Below are positions 49,559 to 60,970 of a stretch of DNA of 64,000 nucleotides, piece after piece (the first letter of the stretch is position 1; every line of letters begins with the position of its first letter). This stretch comes from Tubiluchus corallicola (Eukaryota; Priapulida; Priapulimorpha; Priapulimorphida; Tubiluchidae): positions 248,001-312,000 of the forward strand of contig JAQGDQ010000132.1 in the NCBI GenBank assembly GCA_030141605.1. The letters are read 5' to 3'. The translations under genes and the position numbers were made by a program. The notes under the pieces were generated by a model. It ran no database searches. It was not told the DNA's origin and saw only the letters and a list, made by a program, of their open reading frames with translations.

Positions 49559-50739
49559 TTATAAGCCAATGTTTTACGTTATTTTAATGAAAAACTACAA
49601 GCAGTTATAAAAATGAACACTAGATATCTCTTCGAGTTACGTAAGGATCGTATTTTTTTCCTTTTTATCACGTTTTTCTATCCCTTGAGTCATCACTCAT
49701 TAGGGACGTATAACAGAAACAGCAAGTTCGTAATAATTTTGCTGTATATTTGTAGCGCAATTTATATTAATGCTATCATGAAATGTATGCACTCGACTTA
49801 TTTTTAGGAAAATTAAAATATCTGGTAAACCATTGCGCTGGTTCAAAGCATCCACTGGTAAAAAACATGTTCTTGTATGCTGCTTATGTGTATACAGCTT
49901 CTCAGACTGACCATAAGTCGACTATAAGCCTGGATTAGTTTATCACAAGAAAGCAGATTAAGTCCTATAAAATATACCTCGAATTTTGCTAGCTATTGTG
50001 TACACTCCAATAAAAGTCGTGCACGTTTACATAATTTGCTTTTGAGTACTTGGCCACCTAGGTAACTACATCATTGCAGCCCAGATGGAAAAACATCTGC
50101 CAGTAGCAATGGACTCATCCAGTCGTTCCAATTAGCCAAGAAGGGAAAGACTATATGTGACTTGATGACAGTGGTCACTGAAATTGAGTTACATGTCCCG
50201 TTGCATAGCTCTTCATTTGTGACAAGGTAAATCAAGTGGATGCGAAATATGGCATACAGGCACTTTGTAAGAAACGGTTCAGGCATCTAGCAGAAAGATC
50301 AACACAATTACCTGCCATAAAGCAGAACTGACATCACACAAACGTCCAGCCAGTAGATGCATGGAGTTTAGCTGTCAGGCAGACATCACTGATGGAGTAT
50401 AGACCTTTACGAAGTAGCGAAGGAGCTCCTCGCCAGCTAGATCAGCTCCTATCTCGGATTTCGACGAGCAATCAGAAGTGATATTCGTACCTCCAAAAGT
50501 GAAATCATACACAGATGAAAGAAGCTGGAAGTAGCATCATGTCCGACAAGAACTGGACCACATCATCTGTGAAACAATGATCGGTGAAGTGATGGTGACA
50601 GTGCCAAAATGAGGAAATGGGCAGGGGTCATGCTAATTCACTAGTCAATGGCAAGGTTCACTATCACCATTCTCATTCACTATTACCAAAAGCAGGTAAA
50701 AAGCAAGCACCTAATTTTGGCTGTAGTACTTATTAAACA

Positions 50740-51540
50740 GGATCTTTGATTATCTACTTTCACAAGTTAGTACAAGTTAGGCTGCACAGTCTATATCAAC
50801 TGAAAAGAAATACCACCAAGTTAGTTAAACTTGCAAGATTCTAATTGGATTCTAGCTAAGATACTCTGTTCATCAACTGTTATTAGACATGTCAAAAGCT
50901 TTTGATACTGCTAAAAGTAAGACCTGGCACAGGTGATGAAATCCAGAAAATTTGAAGTAGAAGTTATATGCAATACTGTAATTACATAGTATGTATGACA
51001 AACACATACTGCAAGAGGACTGCCTCAGTTCCATTTCATTTACTTTCTTACTTTTATCTGGGGGAGATCATTATAAGCAATCTGCTCACTAGCAAAACCA
51101 CAACTATGTTAAATGATAATAATATAGATTCAGACAGCACACTCGTGCTACAACTAAAGGATGACAATTACTTTGCGAAGATGGAATCTTCTGCTGTCAT
51201 CGACATGCAATACAATGATAACATGTTTTCTTGACGAAAAACAAAGAAGTGATTGAAACCAATAAATGAGCAGCAATGCCAGCAATGGTTAAGAAAGTCG
51301 AAGCAGAATTGTATCGAAGGAAGCACCAGAGGGCACACCTTGTCCAGCTGGAAAGATTCTATGTCTTTATTAAGGCGAATACTAGCTTTCTCGTGGATGA
51401 AGCGCTTTCTAGCATGATCTGGGTCACTGAAACAACCAGAGGGCGCACGAAAGTCAAGATGGAGAAAGACGTTATCGCGATCAACTATAAGCAAGTAAGC
51501 AAGTGGAGAAGAATAGAGCCTTGATTGTCTCCATGAGGAC
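50740..51540 (+). mobile_element. Degraded reverse-transcriptase relic
   Basis: At about 50888 the text encodes DMSKAFDT, the conserved reverse-transcriptase block '(L)D.SKAFD'. About 300 bp later a frame reads IDMQYNDNMFS, where '.QYADD..L' is expected. Order and spacing fit a LINE reverse transcriptase with many stops. The catalytic YADD appears as YNDN, so the copy is inactive. Confidence 0.45.
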
Positions 51541-54067
51541 GTGTGTGACAAATGTGGCTGGGATAGAGAGGATTGTGATGAGACGGTACGCGTACATTTG
51601 TTTCGTAAATCAAGATGATAAAACCATCCTTCCAATTATAAGAACAGAGTGAAAAGACCGAATCAATCCATAAATGTAAAAAAGACCCAGTGAAACAATT
51701 TTGGAGGCCATCTTATATCAGCAGTAATCCCAGGAGCCCGAGCCAAGGGAAACTGATTTATGGCGGTAATTACTTCACCTGGAGATGTTGGCTCGGTGTA
51801 GATTTAGGATTTTTGCTACCTCGCTTGATCGCGACTTCTTGACCAGGCAGAAGGATAAAAGTTAGTCTTGTTGCAAAATCAGCATACGTCGCTGAAACGT
51901 GTAAATGTACAAAAAATGAACGAATTGATTACCACGTGAATGGATAAGTAAAGGTCTGTGTGAAAGAAATTATGACTTAAGAGAAGAGAAATAAATTGAA
52001 AAATCGCTTAAAAGTTTGATCTGGTTAGCGGTTACCGTATCACCCGATAAAAAATAATTTAGGTTCACGCTAGGGCTGCTCGAATTAAGATTTGCCCGTA
52101 CCGAATCTCGCTTGAGCCGACGTTTCAGAATTGAGACGTCCCTTTACTGGTAAAACTGTGCAAACATTTTATATTCAAAACAGAGTAGCTGATGTCGTTT
52201 ATTTCCTATTGTAGCAGTTTGGTATTCTTTTAAAATATATATTTTTGCGTAATAACTAGAGTAAGGCTGAGAAGTCCTGGTCAATTCTGCATCCTATTTC
52301 GTGTGTAATCCGACCAAGTCCTGAAGACACAACTAATAGAACGTTTTTCAACAGCATTTCTATGCTTTGCTCAAAGTTTTTCATCCTATCTAATTGTGAG
52401 AATATAAGTTTTTAATAGGAAGCAATGACTGTTTGTTTAACAGTAAAACTGCATAATAGCTACAGCTTGTTCTGTATCTAATAGCTATTCATAAGGAAAA
52501 TGAATTATACTAACGATAACTTAATGATGTTTGATGATGATGACGAATGAAACAATATATATTAGTAATTTTTATAAATAAGTGAATAAATAAACACTAA
52601 ATATAAATGTAAGTGAAAACGTTATTTGTTTATTTAATAATTAATGTATGTGTGGGTAACGTACATCACATTCGGTAGTGCTATAATTGCTGTGTAGTGT
52701 GTCGTTGTTTGTCTACATTGCGTCGTAAGTTGTATAATTTGTATTTATAATTGGTAGTTTTTAGCCGAATTGTTGTGTATTACATTGTTGTCTTTTATTA
52801 TTGTATAATTGTTATGCACAATACATTAAATATCAAATATAAATGCTGAACGTTGAACATCGAGTTCAAACTCCGTGCTAGTTAAATTCGCAACTGTAAA
52901 CACGACGAAAAATCTCTTTATCGAGATTTTGAACATTTTAATTCACACGTTGTCGATTCAATTTAAACGTCGTTAAACATTTCAACGCCTAGATGTTATT
53001 GCTCGAAATCCGAACATGCAAAAACAGTACGAGGCACTGTTGCGTAATTCGACAAGGCCTTTTTGCAAATGTCAGAGCAAACTCTGACCAAATTTCTCAC
53101 GTGAAATATCGAGCACTCTGGTTTTTATCGAAGCCTGCAATCTTCTGCCGATGGACATGTGGACATTTTGGACGTGAGTAAGAATTGCCACCGTCTGCTG
53201 GCGTTTGCGAATGCGCGGACTATTAAAAGATACCGCCAATGTATTTCCTCTGTTGGCAGTAGGATATAAGTCATTGCATAAACAGTCCAGAGGCGCAATG
53301 GGGCATTAGTGGCACAACAACAGGAACTACTATTATAACTGCCCACATGGTTGCAAATTTTCATTTACAAATCGACTCATAACATTGCCGAATTTAAAGG
53401 CGCCGTTCAGTATTTTCATAACCTCGTGGCTACATTCAAACAATCCCAGCATTGGTCGCTCATCCCCACTCTGGCGTACACCAGCCCTACAAAAATCAGA
53501 CAGCGCAAGCTCCGTTGTACAAAAGAGAGAAAACTAGCTCAATTAGTGCAGAGTGGAAAACTGATCAGGTTGTGCCCGGTGTGGAAAAACACAAACTTCT
53601 GCAATGCATCATTCTTGTTGGTCGTTTAAATTTTTGTGGGAAAACATTTTTGAAATTCGCACACCTCTGAGATAGTGCAGGCGTTGCAAGACCCACTTCC
53701 ACTGTTGCTGATGCCACTCGAGAGTCAGAAAGAGTTCAGACATCTATTATTTTGTGATATAATCGATTGTATGCAAACTAAAATTTGGCAAAAACTGTTT
53801 CGTGGTATTGAGCAATTCTCTATATTTTGATTCCATAATTTATAAAGCAATGACGCGCGAGGTAACCTAGCTTCTGTAGTGGTTCAGGAAAAAGGCGCTA
53901 ATTCTAGCAAGATGTTGTTGTTGACAAACTGACTTTGTTGTTATCATTGTTTTGCAAAATTGAAATCAAGTTGTGATGGTTTTTTTCTCGTTAAATTAGT
54001 ACCAGGTAAAGCAAACAGATTATATGATTGATGTAAAGGTTTAATGCCATAATGAAACAACCTGACA

Positions 54068-57000
54068 ATGCCCGATGAAAAGACTAAAGACATTTACAAC
54101 GGAGAAGTGCTGATGGCCGCACAGGAGCGACCTCTTGTGTCTGCGGGAGAAAATCCGGCGACACCCAATTACGAGCACGATGGAGGAGAGAGAGAAACTT
54201 GGGGAAAGAAAGTAGATTTTCTTTTATCAGTTATTGGTTTTGCCGTTGATTTAGGGAATGTCTGGAGGTTTCCTTATATTTGTTACAGAAACGGCGGAGG
54301 TGAGTAAGTCATAATTTGCTGAGAATTAAAATTTTTGAGCAGTAGATTTTTGCACCACCTTTTCTTTTTATTTCACACTAACCCTTTTTGTATAAAACAA
54401 TCATAAAAATAACCCAAGATGTGAAAAAGCGAACATAACATAGACTAAAAATTTCCATGCGAAAAATCACCAATGTTAGTCGCACGGACGTTTTCACGTC
54501 CAAATTATTCATTATACTAATTAACCATCTTGAAGTCAACGTTTTGTTAAGTGGTGAATTTTACACACCACTATGTGTACCATCTAATGGTTAAAATGGT
54601 ACACGTGTATACGGCAACTTTGTAAAGATTGAAAAAGAAAATAAACTGTAATAATTTTTAAAGATCAGATTACTAGAAAAGTGATTGAAAAAATTCTAAA
54701 ATTTTACAAAAATAAAAAATATACTAAAAATAGAAATAAAATAAACGAGTTAATTAAAAATAAAAATAAAAATTTTGTTGTAAATTTTTATCATGAAATG
54801 AACTAACACATTTTTTAATTAAAAATGGTTAGAATTTTAAACGCATTTCAAAATCATAGCATAGTGTTAACTTAACAGCACTTAATAAAGAACGTGTACT
54901 AAATATAGTGTTAACTTAACAGCACTTAACAAACAACACGTACTAAATATAGTGCTAATTAACTTAATAATTCCTAAGAAAGAATATGTACTAAATATAG
55001 TGCGAACTTAACAGCACTTACTAAAGAACGTGTACTAAATATAGTGCTAACTTAACAGCACTTAATAAAGAACGTGTACTAAATATAGTGTTAACTTAAC
55101 AGCACTTAACAAACAACACGTACTAAATATAGTGCTAGTTAACTTAATAATTCCTAAGAAAGAACATGTACTAAATATAGTGCGAACTTAACAGCACTTA
55201 CTAAAGAACGTGTACTAAATATAGTGCTAACTTAACAGCACTTACTAAAGAACGTGTACTAAATATAGTGCTAACTTAACAGGACTTAATAAAGAACGTG
55301 TACTAAATATAGTGTTAACTTAACAGCACTTAACAAACAACACGTACTAAATATAGTGCTAGTTAACTTAATAATTCCTAAGAAAGAACATGTACTAAAT
55401 ATAGTGCGAACTTAACAGCACTTACTAAAGAACGTGTACTAAATATAGTGCTAACTTAACAGCACTTAATAAAGAACGTGTACTAAATATAGTGCTAACT
55501 TAACAGCACTTAATAAAGGACGTGTACTAAATATAGTGTTAACTTAACAGCACTTAACAAACAACACGTACTAAATATAGTGCTAGTTAACTTAATAATT
55601 CCTAAGAAAGAACATGTACTAAATATAGTGCGAACTTAACAGCACTTACTAAAGAACGTGTACTAAATATAGTGCTAACTTAACAGCACTTAATAAAGAA
55701 CGTGTACTAAATATAGTGCTAACTTAACAGCACTTACTAAAGAACGTGTACTAAATATAGTGCTAACTTAACAGCACTTAATAAAGAACGTGTACTAAAT
55801 CAAAGAAATAACAGCATTACACAAAACAACAGTTAAACGGTATTTAGTTTAAGTGAGCCAATTTGTTACCTATTAAATTCAACTTCAGCTTATACGCAAA
55901 AATGTGTCTACTAAATACAAGTGTCTACTTTTAATGTTGATGCCCATTGTGCTGCCCAGATGAAATCTTCCTGTCCGTCATCCATACATTTGGTAAACAG
56001 GCCTAATATTCCGTAACTTCGTTAAGTGCAGGCGTGCTCATTCAGCTGTTTATCTCGAGGGTATGAGGGAAAGGGAAACTTTTTTATACAAGGACAATTC
56101 TCTATTAAAGTATTCCACAGATAAGACGGTCGGGAGAAGCACTGGATGAAATTTTTTTGGAAAAGTAGGGTCAAAAAAGCTTAAAGTACCAGCAGGGTTG
56201 ACACAAATAAAATATCAAATGAGTTATTTTAACAGATTAGGGCTTCCAGCACGGACGGAGGTTGATTTGTAAAGATAGAGCTTAATATCATTAATTTGGT
56301 AATTCTGAGCAGGACAGACTGAAGCATACCACTTTTTCGACATGTTCTAAGTCTCTTAAATCCTTCCTGCGTCCGGAACGCAAATCAAGACCAAACCAAC
56401 CAGAATGAACACAAGATTTGTGTTATTCAGAGTTATTCAACGATAGTGAAAAAAATACAAGCTCAAAGTTGTTTTGTATTGAACGTGACAAACCAATATT
56501 GGCCAAATGTATGTTCTTCAAATGTACTTTACAAACCCATCTACACAAGCAAAACAGTGTAATTACTTGGCTATTTGTAAAATCGAACGGATTCTGCTGA
56601 CTGCTGTTGTGTGTTGTCAAAAAACGTCAACAACCTGTGATGTTTATATAACTCATTTCACCTCTGCTAAATGGATCACTGCTACCAAGACGATACGAAG
56701 AATAAAATTTATGAATGGCACAGGTTTTATACAGACTTCCGTTATTCTAACGGAAATAAACAAGACGGCTTATTGTCCTCTATTCTCTTATTACATGCTC
56801 AGCTGTATCACTGAATAAGTGCAGATATTCTCAGCAAATCTATTCACTTTATATTCATTTTCGTTTTGCTATCTATTCACTTTTACTTAACTATTAAAGC
56901 TAGTTTAACCTTTCAACAAGAAAAAAGAATTAAGTAGAAGTTCTCCCTGCGTTACTTTCTTTAAATAATAGTGATAATTTTCATATTATTGTTTTTTATA

Positions 57001-60000
57001 ACTAGTCATATACTTGTATTTCAAATTTATATGCCAGTTAATGTGATTACGATATACGTGGTTAAATCAATATATTATTTTTGAAATTTGAAAAACAGTC
57101 GTTCGGCTAGTCAGAAAACATTCTCGAACTGACAAGAAAAGAACGATGTCCAGAAAAATTCACACTTTCGTGTGGGAAACTGTAAAAGCATTTAAATTTA
57201 CATTTCGGTGTTTGAAAATCTTTTGTATTTCTGAGACCAAGAACTAGTTTATGTGAATAAGTAATCGTCTTTCTTTCATTTCGCTAGAAGATGTAGTGGT
57301 CTAAGAGGTTTATGAAATTAAAACACCACAAACAAATGCAACGGAGAATCACCTGTCCCATTAACACACAATAAACAATAGTTACGGAGAATCACCTGCA
57401 CCGTTAACACATAACAAACAATAGTAACGAGAATCACCTGTACCATTATCACACAACAAGTAATAGTAAAGAGAATCACCTGTACCATTAACACACAACA
57501 AGTACTAGTAGGAAGAATGACTTGTACCATTAACACACCACAAGCAACAGTGGTCAAAATCAATTGCACACTAAACGCACTACAAGTAGTCATGTACAAC
57601 AACACGAAACGTTAACGTCATCTAATACACTACAAGTAGTCGCTGAAAAGTCGTCGAGAATGCCCGAAGATCTAACTCGCAGCAGTAGTAGTAATTTGAG
57701 ACACTTGCACAATTAAATGGATTTAAACACCAACCTAGAAAGAAGTAAGTGTTGCACCATGGATTTTTTGCTCCCCAGAGGCAGAGAAACTTAATGATTT
57801 ACAATAGAATAGAATAGAATGGATGGAATAGAATAGAATAGAATAGAATAGAATAGAATAGAATAGAATAGAATAGAATAGAATAGAATAGAATAGAATA
57901 GAATAGAATAGAATAGAATAGAATAGAATGCAATGCAATGCAATGCAATGCAATGCAATGCAATACAATACAATACAATACAATACAATACAATACAATA
58001 CAATACAATACAATACAATACAATACAATACAATACAATATAACAATATAACACAACACAATACAATAGAATACATTACAATACAGTATAATACTATACA
58101 GTGCCGTACAATACAGTACAATACAATACAGTATAATACAACACGACACGACACGACACGATATGATACGATACGATACAATACGATACAATACAACACA
58201 ACACAACAGAACAAAACAGAACAGAACAGAACAGAACAGAGTAGAAATTTATTATTACTTCGATACATAAGAACATAGTGTTATTTTCATTATATTTCAG
58301 GTGTAGTTACTGGTTATTGAAGTACATGTATTCCGTCGTAGGTCAAGTGTTAGCAGAATAAAATGATATTATAAATAAAAAAACTATCAAGAACTTAAGC
58401 AATTAAGACATTACAAAATAAACGCAACTTATTAAAATTTATCCATAATGAAACACAGTCGTAAATTTGTAAAAGAGATGCCCGCAACTAAATAGCTGAA
58501 GCACTGCAAACATTCTGGTAAAATAATTTTATTACAGAACTTCGCTTTCTCGTTACACAGATCTAAAATTGTAAAGTGTTCAACGTTAGATCTTTTCTAA
58601 GAAACCTTGTTAAATTTAATTTACGAATGTACTATCGTTTTAATGGCCACAGTTTTTATTTTTTCAGTTCTCCGTAAGTGCTTTCACCTGGTGAATTTTT
58701 TTCATTCGATAGACGATTTTTCGTTCGTGTTTTGGTCATGCACTACAAATGCACGTATGGATCTAATATGATGCTGATTTATTTGCTATTTCGGTTGGCC
58801 TTTTTCGGTGATACCTTTTTTAATTTGGCGGCATTGATTTTGGTCCCAAAATTTCTACAGAAATATTTTCCAGATTGTTACAATATGCAGAAATTCCATT
58901 TAGAGGTACGTATGATCACAGCACAGGCTGGTATTATTACCACTAAAGAAAAACCTGGATTTTTTTTAAGTTTTGTATTTGTATCAAAGGCTTCTGAGAA
59001 GTTTCATACTGCAGTTGGCCAGATTCTTGCGTAGCCCGTCGCTCAGCAGTAAAAAAAACATGTAACTCGAAGAACGGATGTGTTGAAATTTCTTGACAGG
59101 CAATTAGTAAACACTTAGAAGATCACGAAATTCTTAGCAATGGAGGGCAGCTGCACGTAGAGGAAAGAGGAAGCCCTGTCCGAAGTCTGAAGTCTGAAGT
59201 CCTGTCCACTTCCCACTATTTCGAGATGTGTGGACTTATGTATATGTTATATTATGTTGTTATGTTATGTAATGTTATGTTACATATTTTATATGTGTGT
59301 GCGTGTGTGTGTGTGTGTATTTAATATTTATGAATACTAAAATATTTACATATATACGTACGTATGTATTCAGACAAATCATACAAAACGTAAAAAATAC
59401 AATACACAGAATCATAAAACTCAATAAAAGTTACATATTTAAAAAGATAAAGATGCTGATCTCTCAGGACAAAGCACAGTTTGTACCAATTCGTCCATAT
59501 AATTGTGATATGACGAGTAGGCATCTCATTAGGTAGTTCTATCAGCCCATATGTAAAGGATCCTATTATTTTTCTTGTAATGACATCATAGTTAGGAATA
59601 CATATATAAATAATAATAAATATATATTTACATACTAATAAATATATAAGTTGTGGCAAAAAAATAAAAATTGGTAGTTGTGGCAAAAATAGCAAAATGT
59701 GGTGAGTAATTTATTTCTTTTTCTAATATGTATGAAGTCTGCAGATCTAATAAATTCATTCAACTTTCAGGTGCATTCTTTGTACCGTACCTGATCATGT
59801 ACGTCCTGGGCGGACTACCTCTATTTTATTTAGAACTGGCCCTTGGTCAATACCAGCGCTGCGGCTGTATATCAGTGTGGGACAAAGTATGTCCCATTCT
59901 CAAAGGTACGTATGAAACGTTTTTAACTGTTCAGAATGTTTAATGTGCATCTAAGCGTATCATTAAAAGTCGTATTTGACGAAATGGGTGCTCCTGTATC

Positions 60001-60970
60001 GGTGAAATTTCTTTACACGTATTTTGCTTCAATAAAATTGCAAGTCTTGCTAGAAGCTACTGATGATGAGACGAAAAAAGTTTATTGGTCAATTATTTTT
60101 ACGTAAAACAATCAAAGTCAAAATATCCATAGCTCGGTGTTATATTTTCAATCAGGTATTAACGTGTTCTGATGTTTCTTCAACTTATTTTACAGTTGTC
60201 TTCTTGTTATTTTTTATACAAACGCCCATCTATGGTCATTGGTCACTCAAGGTAACAGATTACAGTAAAAAGTCGAAAAAATACCTATCCAGAGAGAAGA
60301 TGCATGTAATAATATGTATGTTGAATTGTTGATATTCCTCTTAAACGTTTGCTCAGGACACGTTTCCTTTCTGTGCTACATTACACAGACTTATTAAAAG
60401 TGACACGCGACTTTCTCTTTCTGATGATCAACTAAAAACGGTAAACCTTTTGTCGGCAACACGAGTCACATAACTACATATTACAGAAAAACCACTAAGA
60501 TGCGCGCATCTAACATAACTTATGCAGGCCCTGTAAACAGGTGGCCTTGGGTTCGAGTCCCACTTCTGGTGAAAATTTGTCAAAACTTTCTAATTTAGCA
60601 TTGTTTTCGTGCGTTAAATGATCACATAAGTCAGTTCGTTTGAAAATAGTGGTTCTTCTTAATTGCATGTGTTATTTCTTCACTGCTTGGCTTTCCCTAC
60701 CAATCATTACAAACAAAGGTCAAGAATTCGATTTCTGAATAAATTCATCGTTTTATGCTCATATATAGGCATCGGATATGGTATTGCAGTTATAGCTAGC
60801 TTCATGGCGTTCTACTATAACACAATCATAGCTTGGGCCATGTACTACCTGTTCGTCTCTTTTCAACGGCAACTTCCTTGGAGGAACTGTAAAAACTGGT
60901 GGAACACGGATAACTGCAAAGAATCGAATTTCACTGAAAACTCTACAAGTGCAGCTTCAGAGTTTTTTCA
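54068..60970 (+). CDS. SLC6 monoamine-type neurotransmitter transporter, 5' part
   Basis: Sodium- and chloride-coupled transporter of the SLC6 family, in the plasma membrane. Three exons are visible: 54068-54299, 59771-59905 and 60769-60970; the phases agree (1,1,2) and 189 residues result. The start ATG at 54068 gives a 44-residue cytoplasmic tail. TM1 reads [16 protein letters not shown] (58-73); Asp61 matches the amine-binding Asp of SERT (98) and DAT (79), which is Gly in GABA and amino-acid carriers. TM2 follows with [19 protein letters not shown], then TM3 with [21 protein letters not shown]2 starts with the disulphide pair of [11 protein letters not shown] and two N-glycosylation sites (NFT, NST). 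TM4-TM12 are not found up to 64000 and should lie to the right. SERT-, DAT- or NET-like identity cannot be fixed. Confidence 0.93.
54861..55800. repeat. 44-bp satellite with higher-order structure
   Basis: About 21 units begin ACTAAATATAGTG, mostly 44 bp. A 48-bp variant containing TTAATAATTCCTAAGAAAG starts at 54942, 55122, 55346 and 55570, always after a CAAACAACACGT variant. The higher-order period is 180 bp once and then 224 bp twice. Most units contain AGTGCT and AGCACT around an 8-bp loop. It lies in SLC6 intron 1. Confidence 0.95.
57316..57606. repeat. 42-bp minisatellite
   Basis: AGAATCACCTGT-like words recur at 57345, 57388, 57430, 57472 and 57514 (as AGAATGACTTGT), with ACCATTAACACACAACAAG between them. 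Copies diverge to the right. It lies in SLC6 intron 1. Confidence 0.85.
57801..58238. repeat. Block-wise evolving pentanucleotide array
   Basis: About 430 bp of pentamers in ordered blocks: AGAAT (from about 57803), GCAAT (about 57930-57960), ACAAT (to about 58050), a mixed zone with ACAGT and ATACT, then ACGAC/ACGAT, ACAAC and finally AGAAC. No block is coding; the long frames through it are products of the repeat. It lies in SLC6 intron 1. Confidence 0.95.
58678..59034 (+). other. Open frame in SLC6 intron 1, unassigned
   Basis: A 118-codon frame (GTG at its left end) is hydrophobic in the middle, with a good acceptor upstream (TTTTTTCAG, ending at 58667) and a good donor inside (GAG|GTACGT near 58903). 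I recognise no family. Its frame and phase do not fit the SLC6 protein, and conserved exons 1 and 2 join directly without it. It could be transposon debris or chance. Confidence 0.2.
59236..59319. repeat. (ATGTT)n and (TG)n simple repeats
   Basis: Imperfect TTATG/ATGTT pentamers run from about 59236 and pass into a TG dinucleotide run at 59292-59319, in SLC6 intron 1. Confidence 0.8.
60480..60640 (+). repeat. tRNA-derived SINE
   Basis: A perfect B box GGTTCGAGTCC (60550-60560) is followed by CACTTCTGGTGAAAA and TTTCTAATTTAGCATTG, a tail shared with the copy at 36565. The A-box half is weak. It lies in SLC6 intron 2. Confidence 0.55.

Larger units (their letters stand above)
48101..54067. other. 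Gene-poor interval upstream of SLC6
   Basis: It holds the presumed divergent promoters of the SIKE-family gene (left) and the SLC6 gene (right), a 135-bp duplication and a dead LINE. The stretch 53000-53760 is richer in G and C than its surroundings and has several short frames, but none shows a recognisable family or a consistent splice chain. Confidence 0.5.

Noticed and set aside
53000-53760. Possible hidden exons upstream of SLC6
   Set aside because: G and C content is higher and several short frames exist, but no frame matches a family and no splice chain keeps phase. It may be promoter or 5'UTR.
57735-58278. Long Tyr/Ile/Leu/Val or Asn/Thr/Gln-type frames on both strands
   Set aside because: They are translations of the pentamer array, which stays open in several frames because a 5-bp repeat avoids stops. 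There is no splice or start context.
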